The position numbers and the translations under genes are program-made. A DNA stretch of 64,000 nucleotides from Cymbidium sinense. Its lineage: Eukaryota > Streptophyta > Magnoliopsida > Asparagales > Orchidaceae. Position 1 is the first letter of the stretch. The number at the start of each line of letters is the position of its first letter. The notes under the pieces are model-generated. The model ran no database searches. It saw only the letters and a list, made by a program, of their open reading frames with translations, and had not been told where the DNA came from. The DNA is taken from assembly GCA_021442155.1 (NCBI GenBank), contig CM038221.1, forward strand, positions 27,743,906-27,807,905, written 5' to 3'. Positions 49,465 through 63,600 of this stretch are shown here, one piece after another.

Positions 49465-49782
49465 TCTTAAAGATGTTTTTTTAATTTAGATCTTTTCATT
49501 TTACCCATTGGAGAAAGGGGGTTTTAAGACCAACAAGGGGTCCTAAAACCTAAAGATGTTGGCTAACTCAACTCAAGAATGAAATGAGCTAATGAAAAGA
49601 AGGATAGTCTTGGATTCATAGTAAAAAACTATCGATACTCAAAGACAATGATCATTTACCAAAGATGGAGAGGAACCATCCCGTGGAGTCTAGAAAATCG
49701 TGGTGAAAATTTCTATAGGGGTCGAGTTCAAATCTTGTTGGTGAGAAATGAAGAGGACTCAATTATAAATTCATCTTTAGGA
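49465..49782. other. Leader between hairpin array and LTR C
   Basis: The primer-binding site should lie beside 49,782, but no sequence there matches a tRNA 3' end I can name. GGGGTCGAGTTCAAATC at 49,718-49,734 looks like a tRNA T-arm, about 50-65 bp from the LTR edge. It is not a proven site. Confidence 0.35.
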
Positions 49783-52700
49783 TGCCATGTAGATCCAGAT
49801 GTACTTATTGTGATCGTATCATCAAGGAAATAGTGTACTATCTTGAAAGAAGTCACTACCCTTTAATGGACCTAATCACCTCAATAAGGACTCTAAGGAT
49901 GGGGTGCATATGTACCAGATTCTTCCCTACTTTACATGAAAAGTAAAGAGGGTTTATTTTAAATCGGGTTCATTAAGTTCTCTGGGGCAAGCCCCATAGT
50001 TAATTACATCCTAAGGATGGGATCCTTAGGAAAACTCTCGATTAAAGTAAATGATCATTATCTTTGAAGATTTCAATAGGAAGGACTATCAATTGATTTT
50101 TTTTATTTTTGAAGATCAAACAGGATTGATCAAAATAGGGTGTTATTATCGAAGCCAAAATAAAAATAAGTAGGAGATGCCCTGATGCTAGAAACCTAGT
50201 GAGCATCTCAAACTATCTATAGTTGGGCTTTACATTTTGAAATTGATTTAGTTTATTTGAGTTGCATTTTTTAGAAATTTAGGACTTAAGATTCCTTAAC
50301 AAGATTAAGGAAATGCCTAAGAGGAATTAATTATTTTATGGCCCACAAAGGGAGAAGTAACAACCCTAAATCTAGGGAGCTTGGAGAGGAAGCACAACCT
50401 AAATCTAAGGAAAATGGGTAATTGGTTTGCCTCCACAAGAGAGGACAAACCACAACTTGGACTTACAACCGGGGTGGCCACCAACTAACTCCTCCTATGA
50501 TTTTAAATACATGTAGGCAAGTCTTTATGCTTAGATAGCTAGGCTATTATTTATTTAGAAAGAGACTAAGTCCTTAAACTCACTCCTAAAGAGACTAGAT
50601 CATGTAAAGGGACATGCTTCAAATGACCTAAATCTAATGCAATTCAAATTTCATTTTATTTTCATTTTGGACAATTATTTTGACTTCGCTAATGATTCAT
50701 GAGAAATTGATTATTGGCCAAAATTGAGAAGAGGAGGTGAGTTTCCACCACTCTCAAAGGTCAAGCCAAGTTTCTCAAGGTGGAAGCCCTCCAATCAAGA
50801 GTGAAATAAGATGCATTTGTGCATGATATTATAAAAGAAATGCTCATCCTAAGGGGTTGCTAATTCTTTTATCTTGATTTTAAACCTAAGTTAATTTTAT
50901 TTGAGTTGTTAAGTTGGGTAAAAGATTTATTTTTTCCTAAAGAGCCTAATCCACATCCAAGCCATACATAAAGCGAAGAAACTAGGAAAATCATGCCACT
51001 TAATGCAAAAGCTAAACAAATCATCAATCAATTTATAAAGCTAATCACAAAAGAATAAAAGGCATTGTGGTGCACCACCACACAAACAAAATATCAAATA
51101 TGGGTAGTGAGCTCTACCCTTATACAACCAATTACAAATGAATTAAATTACAATTAAGCAAGGAATTCATTATTATGGGGTCTTCAAGCTTTATTCTTCT
51201 TTCTTCTTCTTTTCTTCTTTCTTCTTTCTTCTTTATTCTTTGGTTCCTTCTTTTGGATGGTTGGAGGTAGATGCTCCAAGGCTTCACATGGTGCATAAGA
51301 TAGGATCTTATGACCAATGTCATCTAATCCCCATAACAATCATTCCAAAATCCTAATTGCATAAATTTTATATGAAAAGAAAAGTGAAAAAAATCTAACT
51401 AACACGCAAAATAAAGGTTAGCTAAAATAAACCACAAATCCCAAGCATGTATATTGGACTTATCACCCCACATATGGGTGACTAAGTCCACTATGGATTA
51501 TGCTTAGGGGTATAAAGCACACAAAAGCATTTATATTTTATTTATGATAGCCCTTAAGCACAATCCCTGAAAAGAATAGTTAGACTAAGAATCTACCATT
51601 CATTCTATGAGCATACACCCTAACATCCAGTCTAAAACATAGATCATAAAATAAAATAAACATCAAACCATGCACTGACTAACCTAAAGAAGTGGTGACT
51701 TAGGCTAATGTGCGTGCTTTGAAGGTTTATGTGGTATGCTTAGCTAGGACTTTGGATTCAAATTTTCTATGTTTAAAGAACATGTTCAACTTAGAGGAGG
51801 ATTTCATTTAAGTTGTTTAAGTTTTTTGGGTTGATTTTATTTTATGTTTTGATTTGGTTTAAGTGGATACAATTAATTACTAAGTTATGAAGAGAGGAAA
51901 AGAGAAATGGCCTTCTCTTTCCTTCCCTAACCAAAGTAATTTCTTAGGTAAATTCACATTTTAGTTTCATTTAGGTGAATGTTTTGATTAAATATTTTAA
52001 TCAATCCTAAGTTTAGATAAACTCTAAACAAACCTATTCAAAAAAAGGCATTTAAGATTAAATAAAATGAATCAAAATTCACATAACACACATTACTTCA
52101 TTTCTTTCCCAACATATATAACATGCATATGGATGGACCCTAAGCATATCTATACATGCAAATGAGTATTTAACACACTTTATGATGCATGCTAAGTAAT
52201 CCATTTAAGAAAATTTAGAAGTTGAATATGCATGATTTTCTTAAGTAGAAAGGTTTTCTTATCCAAATTTTCACATACATGATAAAAGTAAGAAAGGCAT
52301 ATAAGTGAGTACAAGTCATTGTTAACAAAGTAATGAAATCTTGGATAAAACTTAAATACCATTGTTAACATAATGAAATCTTATAAGTCATTTCATATTT
52401 AAAATTTGAATATAAAATTTATGAATGCATGAAATAAAATACAACTTAACATTTTGGGGAATAGATGAGTAATGAAATCTTTTAAATGAACTCACTTTTA
52501 CTTAAATCCCAAGACATATGGAATAAGAAAGTTTAAAATAAATGAGTGAATTTCAAAAGTGATTTTGTTTAGTTTGAAGTTTGATTTAATTTTGAAAATG
52601 AAATAGTTTCATTCAAATTTCATGTGTTTGATATTTTTATTTTAATTTTTAAAAATTAAAATTTTATTTTGATTAGGTTTATGAATTAAATACATTAAAA

Positions 52701-54359
52701 CACACCATTAGAAGAATTAATTTAATAATTATGAGTAATGAGATGACATAAAACACTTAAATTTAAATTTATAAAGATAATAAGAAAAAAGGCTTTAATG
52801 TAATTTGGCTCAGATTAAAGTTAATTGAAAAGTGAGAGATTTGTTAAGTAATTTAAATACCATTTCACATGTGAATTGGGTTTTAATTTGTTAATTAATT
52901 TATTAAACATTATTCTACAAAATTAATTAAGTTAGAACTTTTTAGAATTTTAGAAATTGATTAAGGATAATTAATGAATTAACCCTTAATTAAGAGGAAT
53001 TAAGAGAAGGGGGTTTAGGGAATAGCTAAAAATGCCCCAAAATTATAAATTTACTTACTAGGGACCTTAATCAACCCTAATCATGGGTTAAAATCACTAA
53101 TTTAAATTATGCTTAATTACATAAGAAGGGGTAAGAAAAATCATATGCAATTATTATAATCAAACCTTCAATAAATTTAAGAAAATTAGGGGAGGTAATT
53201 GTCCCTAAAACTTACCCAAGAAATTTGGGATCATCATAAAATCAAAATAAAATTTTAATAAAACCCAATTAGAGAAAAAACATAATTTAAAACTCATCAA
53301 AATTAATTTTAAAATGTTAGGTTTAATTATCTTTCCATAGAATTTTATTTCACATTTTTTAAATTTCTAGAAGAGTTATGAATTTTGAAGATCTCTATTA
53401 ATTAGGAATTAATTAAAGCATTTTAATTAATCCAAACTAATCTCTCATGCGTGACATGGTGGTGGTGGTCGCGCTTTACATGTCATGGAGGGGTACTTAA
53501 ATCATCCCAAATGGTGAGCGTGGTGCTTTAATCCTGATCTCAAGATGGCGGATCTCCCCACATTTTAAATGGATAAAGATTTCAAAACATGTGAATAATC
53601 TTAGTCCATCTAAAATGCATGGATGGCTAAGATCATCAAGTTCTTCCCTTGATCAAGACCATCCATGATCAGGGAAGATCAAGCGATCCAGAATGGAATC
53701 ACTCAACCCACACCATCTAAAAGAGCGGCAAATCCAATGTCAAAATCAATGGGGTGAAAATTTCTTTCACAAAGCTCCACACCACATTGAGTTTAATGGT
53801 CAAAATCCCATACCTCAGGTGATCAGCTTCGATTCCTTGGAGCTTCATCTGGTTGAGAGAAGCCTTCTTGAGTTTGAGCACTTGAGGTTGAGTGGATCAA
53901 TGGTGGACCAACTCCTCCTTGCTTGAGCTTTGATCCAATTGATCCTCCTTTTAAAACTTGGGAACTCAACTTGGGTGAGGGTCACTTGGATTGTGCTTGC
54001 AAAGATTGGAAAGAAATGAGTGTGGAAGAAGTTGGCAATTCAATTGGCTATTTTCCTTGTTGAAGAAATGGGAGAATGGAATGAGCTCTAGGATGCTTTT
54101 ATCACTCTCATGGTCCTAGGTTCCTTAGCACTTGATGAATTAGGGAATTATGCATTTGAGTTTGTTTGGGGAGTATATCTCCCCTTGAAGGATCGAGATC
54201 AATGGACATGCCATTTTGATCCAATTGATCATATGGGGTTGTTTGATCAGTTAGAGTGTGCACATGGTTGGTTTGAGCCAAGGTGGATTCAACCTCCCAT
54301 GTGAATTGAAATTGAGAGGAGTTTGAATTTTCAATTTTGACCATGGTGGGTTTGGTCTA

Positions 54360-55480
54360 GGGACCAAATGGGCTAACCAAACCCATTGGGTTGGGTGCAC
54401 CACTCTCCCCTAGGTCCCCTTGAGCTTTTAGGAAAGCCTCAAGTGAATGTGAAGAGGGTATGACCAAATTACCCATGGGTTAAGCCAAAATTTGTTCTAT
54501 GGCCTAGAGGTAGGATGGTCATTTCACTATTTTTTCACTTTGGAGATGTTGGGTATGTGGAGAAACTAGGTTTGGCCAAGTTTCATTGATTTGGAATTCA
54601 TTTGATAGGGTTTGGCTCATGTTGACCCATTTAGGTCAAAATGGGTCAACTTGGGTCAAGTTGACCAATAGGTCAAATTGGGTCAAACCAAGGGTTGGGT
54701 CAAGTTCATATGACCATTTGAAATGTTTTGGTGGCTTTGGTTTGATTCAATTTGGTATATTTTTGGTTTTGGCTCATATGACTTCATTTAGGTCAAATGG
54801 GTCAAGTTGACCTATTTGACCCATTTGACCTATTTGAGTAGGTCAAGGTAGGTTTAGGTTGGTTAGTCATATGAGTGGATTGGTATCTTTGTTTCCAATC
54901 AATTTGGGTTAAGTTCAATTTTGGCTCAACATGACCCCTTTAGGTCATGTTGGGTCTAAGGTCAATTGGGCTAGGTTGGGTCTAGTTGGCCAATTGAGGC
55001 TTTGGTCAAGTTCCACAAGTGATTTGGAATGGACTTGACCCATTGGTTTCAATCAATTTGGCTTAGATCAAGTTTTGACACATTTTGACCCTTTAGGTCA
55101 AAATGGGTCAACTTTAGTCAAGTGAATTGGGCTAGGTTAGGCTCAAATGTTGGCTTGGTCAAGTTCAAACATAGTCATGAGTGAACTTAGATCAATGGTT
55201 TCAATCAATTTGGCCTATGGTGGAATTTGGCTATGTTAGGTTTCATTTTTTTGGTTAAGTGTTGACTTGGTCAACCCTTAGGTTTGACTTGGTTTGACCC
55301 AATTTGATTGATTGATCATCCCATGATGATTGTTGATCATGATGAGGATATATGAGTTTGGTTCAATCCAATTTGGTTAGGATCAAAAATTTGGCTCATA
55401 AGTACTTTAGGTCACTTTGGGTCAAGTGAGCCTAAGTGGGTCAAATGGCTTGGTCAAAACTTGATTTGAAGTTAGTTGAT
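54360..55480. repeat. GGTCAA/TTGACC-dense segment of LTR C
   Basis: Partner of 33,900-35,100, highly similar. The pattern TTGACCCATTTAGGTCAAA.TGGGTCAA is repeated with small changes. Confidence 0.85.
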
Positions 55481-55794
55481 CTTGTATATGGACTTATGAT
55501 TTGAAATATAAATCAATAAGTGGTTTGAAGTCAAATGGGTTTAGATCCATTTGACAATTTCATATTCAAAGGAAGAATATGATAGGAATTTAGGTTTGAT
55601 TTTTGAACTGGGTTTTGATTGAGTGATTGAGGTTTGGATCATATATGATTGTAGTGTTGATTGAATCATGAGAGAAAATCAAGGATTTGGCTTGATTTGA
55701 AATTGATTTGGCTAAGTTCAAGATTTTAACTTGAAAAGCTTAGATTGGATTTTAAGTTGATTTGAGTTTGATTTGTGGAATTGGTTTTGATTGT

Positions 55795-56720
55795 TTGAAT
55801 TTATATTTTGTTTATATATGTGAATATAAATGAAAATATAAATTGATCATGGGAAAATTTCAATGATTTGAAGTGGTTTAATCATGATTTGGGATAAGTC
55901 CATGAAGAAGGATTTAAAGGACTTAGGAAATTTTTGAGTTTGGAGTTTGAATTTTTGAATTTGGTTTGATTGATTTATATTCATATTTTATTTATATATG
56001 CGAATGTAAATGAGAATATAAAATAATTGTGAGAAAATCCCATGAAGTTGATATGGTTTGATCATGATTTAGCCTAAGTCCATTAATGGAAAATTAATGA
56101 TTTAGGAAAGATTTTTAAATTGAGATTTAATTTGAGTTGATTTGATTGATTTATATTTATATTTCATTTATATATGTGAATATAAATGAGAACATAAATG
56201 AGTTATGAGAAAATCTTATGAGTTTGAAATGGTTTGATCATGATTTAGGCTAAGTCCATTAACGAAAAATTAATGACTTTGGAAATATTTTTAAATTGAA
56301 GATTTAATTTAAGAACTTGATTTGATTTATTTATATTTATATTTCATTTATATATGTGAATATAAATGAGAATATAAAAGAATTATGAGAAAATCTCATG
56401 AGATTGAATGGTTTAGAGTTGATTTTGGCTAAGTCCGTTAATAGAAAATTAAGGACTTAAATTTAAATTGGAGAATTTAATTTTGATTTGATTTGATATT
56501 TTATTTATATTTCATTTATATGTGAATATAAATGAGAATATAAATGAGTTTTGAGAAAATCCGGATTTGAATTGATGTAGATCATGATGAGGCTAAGTCT
56601 TTAAGGGAGAACTTAAAGAACTTAAGAAAAATTCATGAATTGATTTGAAATTTTGAGTTCAGTTTGATTGACTTGAATTTATATGTCACTTATATATGTG
56701 AATATAAATGAGAATATAAA
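55795..56720. repeat. ~175 bp tandem repeat with palindromic core in LTR C
   Basis: Six units matching those of LTR B in number and order, so the array existed before the B-C element inserted. Confidence 0.88.
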
Positions 56721-57126
56721 TGGATTATGAGAAAATCTCAAAGGTTTGGATAGGTTTTGATCATGATTTTGGTTAAGTCCCTAAAGGCAAGATTAAGGAC
56801 TTAGGCAAAATTTTGAACTTAGAAATTTTTGATGGATTTTGATTGTGGGTTTCAATCATAGATTTCAATAATGGATTTGAGTCATGGAATTGATTTGAGC
56901 TTAGAAAAAATCAAACAGAATTGATTTGGAGTTTGACTTAAAAGAAGAAAAGTGAGGAATGGTTTAAGGGGGTAGAAATTTCAACACCCCTAAGGCATGA
57001 CCTATTCCTAACTCTAAGTCTTCTAGATTAGCTGGTGTCCACCTAATCACTAGATGTGTCTTAAGACTAAGGAACTCTTAAAGTCTAAGAGAAGTCCTAT
57101 GTCTAAGATGGAGGGTTGAGAGCTCA

Positions 57127-57688
57127 TTCTAAAAAAAGACCAACTAAGGGGTTTTCAGTAAAATGATCAAGTCAAGGAGAAAGCTTGACTTACATATTCA
57201 TAAAGAAGGAACCAATGATCATGAGTTAAAGAAATTGAAGGACCTAAAGCATGCAACCCGAGAGAATGCATGATAGAATTATATCTTCAAAGCAAGGATC
57301 AATGTGACTTGTTTACAATAACACCTAGTGAGATGCATGAGGACTTATGTCAACTCGAAAGTAGTCAAGAGATTCTTATAAGGAGCTTTGCTGACACTGC
57401 CCTAAAGATAGAATGCCTGCTTGGGAAAAGTTATCGCTGGGGGGTTTTTCCTCTTAATCCATAAGTGAAAAATATATATATTTGTTTTGTTTATATGTTT
57501 GCATAGACCTTGTTGATGTGCGACATACCACACTGAGAAGGAGCTTATATCAACTTAGTCATATCTCGGACTATTATACCAAGGAGAATCATATCCTAAG
57601 ATAGATTCTCCAACCACTTGGCTAGAAACAGGAAATAAGATTTTGTAGTGTCTTAATTTATTTTGGATGATATGTGTGTGTGTGTGTG
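57127..57688 (-). mobile_element. 3' UTR remnant of a second, internally deleted element
   Basis: It carries the array words AATGATCAAGTCAAGGAGAAAGC, then TGCCTGCTTGGGA.AAG, CATAGACCTTGTTGATG and ACTGAGAAGGAGCTTATATCA. These match 38,015-38,155 closely. It sits between LTR C and LTR D, with gag and pol gone. A (GT)n run (57,673-57,690) lies at the deletion junction with D. Confidence 0.8.
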
Positions 57689-57690
57689 TG
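57673..57690. repeat. (GT)n microsatellite
   Basis: Nine GT units at the edge of LTR D. Confidence 0.95.
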
Positions 57691-60600
57691 TCAGTATGAT
57701 CCAGAGATATACTTATTGAGGTGATTGAGTATGATATCAAGGAATAGTGCACTATATTGAAAGATAAAAATCACTACCCTATAATGAACCTAATCACCTA
57801 ATAAGGACTCTTAAGGCATGATGGGTCTTCGAATGTACCAAAAAATTTTTCCCCTACTTTACATAGATGAATAAAGTTATTTAAACTGGGTTGTAAAGTT
57901 CCCTATGGGGGTAAGCCCTCATAGTTAACATTCTAAGGAAGGTGAGTTCCTTAGAATACTCGACAAAGTAGACAATTGTCTCAAAAAATTTTAAAGATAG
58001 ACTATCAATAAATCATATGTTTGAAAAAATCAAGATAGAAAAAAGGAGAGACTTATTCTTGAAGCCAAAAGGAGATAAGTAGAGAATGCTTATGATACTA
58101 GGAAACGTAGTTAGCATCCCAAACTATCCTATGGTTGGGCTTTATATATTTGAAATTGAAGAGAATTATATTTTTGAATTGAAATTTTATTAGAAAACTA
58201 AAATTTATGATTTCACAACACAAGATTATGAAAATACCTAAGAGGTGATGATTTATGCTTGTAGCTAGAGGAAAAAAATAATCTCAGATCCTAAATCTAG
58301 GAAACTTTAGCGAGAGCCAAAGCACATCCTAAATCTCAGGTGAGAATGGGTATATTGTTTACCTCCACAAGAGAGGATAAACCATTCGTCTGCTGGACTT
58401 ATAATCACTTGGAGTGACAGCCAGCTAACTCCTCATACATTTTAAAGCCATGTGGTCAAGTCATATGTTTTGCAAGATGGTTAGGATGTTATTATTTAGA
58501 AAGAAAACTAAATTCCTTAAACCCACTCCCTAAAAAATTAGAGCATGAGTGGTATGAATGATGACTTAGTATAATGCAAATTTTATCAAATTTTATTTGA
58601 TTTTAGACTCTTCATTTTGGTAAAGGCTATGGGATTTTACATGCCTACTTGCATGATGAAATATTGTTATTGGCTAAATTAGAAAGAAAGAGGTATTTTT
58701 CACCATAAGGGAGACCCTCAGAGGTCAAGTCTTCCCTTATCGTGTAAGGATGGAAACCTTCTCTTAGCAGTGCGAAATAATATGATATGCATGATGTTAA
58801 GCATACAACATTCAACTAAGGGGTTGCTAAATATTTTAATTATCTTGATTTAATACCCAAGCTTTAAATGAGGTTATGAGTTGTTTAGAAAATTAGATTA
58901 TGAGTTGTGATTGGGGGTAAAAAGTTTATTTTTCCTTAAGATCCTAAGACAATCTAGACCATACATTAAATAATCATATATGAAGAAACTAGGAAAATAC
59001 ATGCCATTTCTATTGCACATGTAAACAAATTATCAAATATTTATAAACTCAATGTGAAAGAATAACAGCCGCGTGGTCTACCAGATAACAAAAGAAATGG
59101 TAGTCAAGCTCTACCCTTATACATCTGATATAAAAGAATAAATATAAAAAATGATATGTATGGGAGTCTTCTGTCTTCATGCTTCCTCCATTCTTCATTT
59201 GATTTTTTTCATTTTATTTGAAGCTTCTAGCATCACATGGCATGATTAAACCTTCTAGAAAATGTTCATCCTTAACCCCCATAACACTTAACCAAATTCG
59301 TAATGCACAATTATATTAAAATAATGGAAAAGTAAATCTAACTACACCTGCAAAATAAGTGTTAGCTAAACACATCATATAATCCAAGCAGTTATATGTA
59401 TAATTTGGACTTAGCACTTTGCACATTGGTAACGATGTCCACCTATCCTAATTTAGATCATGCTTAGGGGTTAAACAATCAGCAAAATAGAGCATTTATA
59501 TTTATTTTAAGCACCCCTTAAGCATAATCTCTTACAAAAAAATATGATTAGGATAATCACAGCCTAACATCCAGTCAATGAAGCATACACCCTAACATCC
59601 AGTTTACAATAATACATCACAAAACAAAGCATACATCAAACCATGCATCACCCTAATATAAAGCTAGAACTGATAATTTAATTCTAATGTGTGTGTATTA
59701 AGGCTTGTGTGGTATGTCTTAACTAGGCTTTAGAGTCAAGATTTTCTAAATATGAAGGACATTTAATTATAAAGGGTGGTTTCAATTTAAATGGTTTAAT
59801 TGATTTGTAAATTTTACTTAATATTTTATTTTATTTCATCTTGGCCTACACAAAATAACTAAGTGTTATAAAGAAAATGAAATAGAGGATCACCCTTTTT
59901 TTATCCCCACCATAAGTCACATCTAAAGAAAATTAATTAATCAATTATCTTTAGTGAAGGGCTTATTACATATTTTAATTAATCTTAAGTTTATATTTAT
60001 TTTAAATAAACTCATTCAATAAGAAAGGCATCTTAAGATTAATTAGAATTAATTACTATCACATAACACATGTTTATTCATTTCTTTCCATCATACATAT
60101 ATGACATGCATATGATTAAGTCCTAAACATACATATACATGCAATTTGTACCTTAGCGCACTTAAATGAGAGTGTAAGCAAATGTACTTGGAATTGATGT
60201 TTCATTTGGTTGAATTATTTTTTATCATATTAATTCAAAGCTCTATCTAAATTCTTATACAAAACTATAAGAAAAGAACTCTAAATCGTATGACTAATCA
60301 ACCCAACCACTTGAAAAAAAATATGAATTCATGTCTTTTTAATAAAACAATGGGGTTTTCATTCATTAGCTAAATACACATTCAAATGTATAAAAGTTTT
60401 AAGCACATGCCATTGTTCTACTGTGGGAGTATAGGAACCTCCTTGGGGCTACTTAAAGCGCATCCCTAAATGTCTTTAATATATTCACCATATCTTAAAT
60501 ATATATGGATGTATAAACAACTATAAGAATGAAAATCATACAAAAGTCAAATTTAATTGAATTGATTTATTTATGTAAATGAATTAAAACTCTATTTAAA

Positions 60601-63600
60601 TTCCAATGTTAAGATGCATAAAAATGAAATAAAATGAGTAATGCCATATTGTTGCACTGGAGTGAGATAGAACCTCCTTGGGGCTACTTAAAGATCCGGA
60701 TGTCGTGACTAATATACCCATTAACATTCAAACTTATGCAAATCAACATGAATATAAGAAAGAGACCACTTCATACAGCTTATATTCACATGCACCTCCT
60801 ATGCAAAACTAAAGTTACAAATATATATTAATTATTCATTAATGTTTTTGAAAATACATTTTGATTTAATAGTGATAATAGCCACACATATTAATTAAGT
60901 CAACACATGCAAATTTGACCTAAAGGAAATCATTTTATTTAATTAATTTTTGAAAGAAATGAATGCATGAATACAAGTGGCATAAAACATTTTAACATGA
61001 TTGAAAGGAAATAAAGAAACACAAGCATGTAATTTTATTCAATCCAACTAAGTCCTAAAGATAATCATATTAAAAAAACTCATTTAAAACAAAATAAAGT
61101 TTCTTAATGCCATTTTTGATCGTTATGTTTGATTTGATTTAAGAAATGTGAAAGAGGTTTGCTAATCCTTATCCCATTCCCAATATGTGAATTAATTTTA
61201 TTTAATGAAAAGCAATTAGGTTGATTTTATAGCTTAATTAGGTTGAGGTATGAATTAAATCAATTAATTAATCCCTTACCTACATCACCTTATGCCAATT
61301 AACTAAATAATGATGACCCAACATGAGATGCAACTACATGAAAAGTAAATTATCAATGCTCCTAAGAAATGAAAGGGGCCAAATGTAATTGGCTCATAAT
61401 TAATAGCTAATTAAGCTTAAGGGACTGACTTAATGATAGTTTTTCCACACATGTGAGCTAATCATAATTTCATTAGCTCACTCTTTAGGTTATTAAACAC
61501 CCAAAGAGCCGCCCAAGAGTTAATTAAGAAATATATGTTTAATCAAGTTAATTAAGCTTATTAATTTTTGAATTAAATACAAATTATTCTTAATCAATAA
61601 TATGAAATGAACTTAAGGGAAGAGAGAAAAGAAAAGAAGGGTTAGTCTCAATCCTCAAATCTTCAATTAGTTAATTAAAAATTTAAATACAATTTTTTTA
61701 TTGATTTAATTAACACCAATTAATGAGTCTTAATTAATTAATTTAAAGAAATGAAGAAGACTTAAGGATAAGATTGGAAGGGTCCCAACCCATTTTCCTA
61801 AATTCTCTCCTTATTAACGTGAGGGTAATGAATAATTGATTAATCATTTACTATTCATTTGATTAATTATCACTAATTAAAAAAGAGAGTACTAAGGCTT
61901 AATCAATATTTCTAATTAACTCCAATAAATTCCAAGAAAAATGGGGAGGTAGAGGTCATCCCCAAACATCTAAAGATTGAAATTAATTGGATTAATTAAA
62001 AGCTAATTAAAAATTTTAATTAAATCTTAATTAAGCAAAAAATTACTATTTAAAATTAATTAATAATAATTTTCTTGATTCTCCTTAAAATAACTTTAAA
62101 ATGAGCTATCATTTATATTTTTAGATTTTTAGGATTTATGATTTTAATTTAAGCCTTAAATAAAACAAATTTATTAACCCTTAATCTCCTTCGGCCACGC
62201 TTAATGCGGCACACGCCACATGGCACGTGATGTTTAAGTTGTCACCAAGTTAACTTGGATTATGATGAATGCGGTTTCCCATGGACCATCTGATCTAAGA
62301 TCGGACAGCCACGATCAGATCACGCGATTAAGGAAGAAATAGAGGCAGATCTAACATGATTAAATCAGGACTGTCCATTCCGATCATGCAAAATGGACGA
62401 CCCATGATATGTCTCCTTTGTGAATGGCAAAATACGGATACCATCTATCTTTCTCCATTTGATCCGCTCACGAGCTTGATATCAAATGATCCCACACATC
62501 AAGAAGAATGCAAGCACATCCACATAAAAAAATGCATGACATAATAAATTCTTCAAAGGACCAACCACTTTTCTAAAGACGGTTTTGAAATTACCTCACC
62601 TGAGCATTCAATGGGATCGAGAGTAGCTTTTCTGGTGAAATGAAGCCCTGGAGAGGCTTGATCAATTTGAAGTGAGCTGCTCGGATGACCAATCCATGCA
62701 TGTAGGAGCTTCAACTTTGATTGAACTTGGACCTTTGATGGCTTGGAGGCTTGGGAAATGATTTAGTATTGCTCGACGAGGTGTGGTTATGGTGCGTGCA
62801 AAGTTGATTGAGATTTGGTTGAGTGGAGAGGAAATAGTACTTTGGATTAGCCTCCCCTATTTGATGACTGCGCATGGGAGAAAGAAATTCGAGCTTGAGA
62901 GGCTTTAGAATGCTCTAGGAAACTCTCTGGGATTTCAAAATCACTCAAGGTGCTCTCCTGCAAATTGTGCCATTATCGGTCAAATTGAGGGAGTATACCC
63001 CAATGAGTGTGATGGATGGACAGATTCATCCTTAAATTCCATTGATTCATGCCATCGAGGCATCTGAGTTATCGCCCATATGCCAGAGTGGAGGAAGCCA
63101 TGATAGGGAGCTCAAGGCAATATATGGGAGGATTGAGTTGGGTTGGTCCTTTGGGTGCTCGGGTGTGAAGGGAGGAGACTTTGTTCACCTCCCTTTTGTC
63201 CATGGCCAATCTCAATGGTTTTAGGGTGCGATAGGGAGGCTAGGCATACCCCATTTGGCAATGAGATGGCTGCCATGGTGATGGGAGATTGGACCTTGCC
63301 TCTTATGGAAAGAATCCAATCCAAATGAGCTTGTCCAATAGTTAATTCCCTTGGGTTGGGTCCCACTTAGGTTTGGGCTGGTTTAGGAATGACCTAAGGA
63401 TGGTTTGGATTGGGTTTTGCCAGCTCCTAGAGTCCTATGAGTTGGTTTGGGGTAGTTTGTCTTCATATGGTCAAATGGGTTCAAATGGGTTAAGTTGGGT
63501 TTGATCAATTGGTCAAATTGGGTTAAACCAAGGTTTGTTAGGTTCAAATGATTTTGAAGAGTTTTGGTTCAAGATTTTGATTAATTTGCTTAGGTTTGAT

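Larger units (their letters stand above)
36667..49782 (-). mobile_element. Internal region of a Tat-clade Ty3/gypsy retrotransposon
   Basis: Read on the minus strand, right to left: leader with hairpin array (49,782-47,600), gag (about 47,700-44,200), protease (about 43,790-43,380), RT, RNase H, second RNase H, integrase (ending 39,295) and a 3' untranslated tandem array (about 38,900-36,880). The RT-RNase H-integrase order is Ty3/gypsy. A second, archaeal-type RNase H and 3' UTR tandem repeats are known hallmarks of the Tat (Ogre/Retand) clade. Every domain has frameshifts or stops, so it is not autonomous now. A primer-binding site next to LTR C was not identified. Confidence 0.9.
49783..57126 (-). 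repeat. LTR C, 7.3 kb, shared between two elements
   Basis: On the minus strand it runs from TGAGAGCTCAACCC (57,126) to ...CATGGCA (49,783), with TG...CA termini. It is the 5' LTR of the internal region on its left. On its right is 3' UTR sequence of the same family (57,127-57,640), so it also serves as the 3' LTR of a second, deleted element. The segment 51,360-53,045 is absent from LTR B but has homologues in A and D, so B lost it. At about 7.3 kb this is long even for plant LTRs. Confidence 0.85.

Noticed and set aside
49718..49741. tRNA T-arm-like GGGTCGAGTTCAAATC near LTR C
   Set aside because: No acceptor stem, D-arm or anticodon arm around it, and it is about 50 bp from the LTR edge, too far for a normal primer-binding site.
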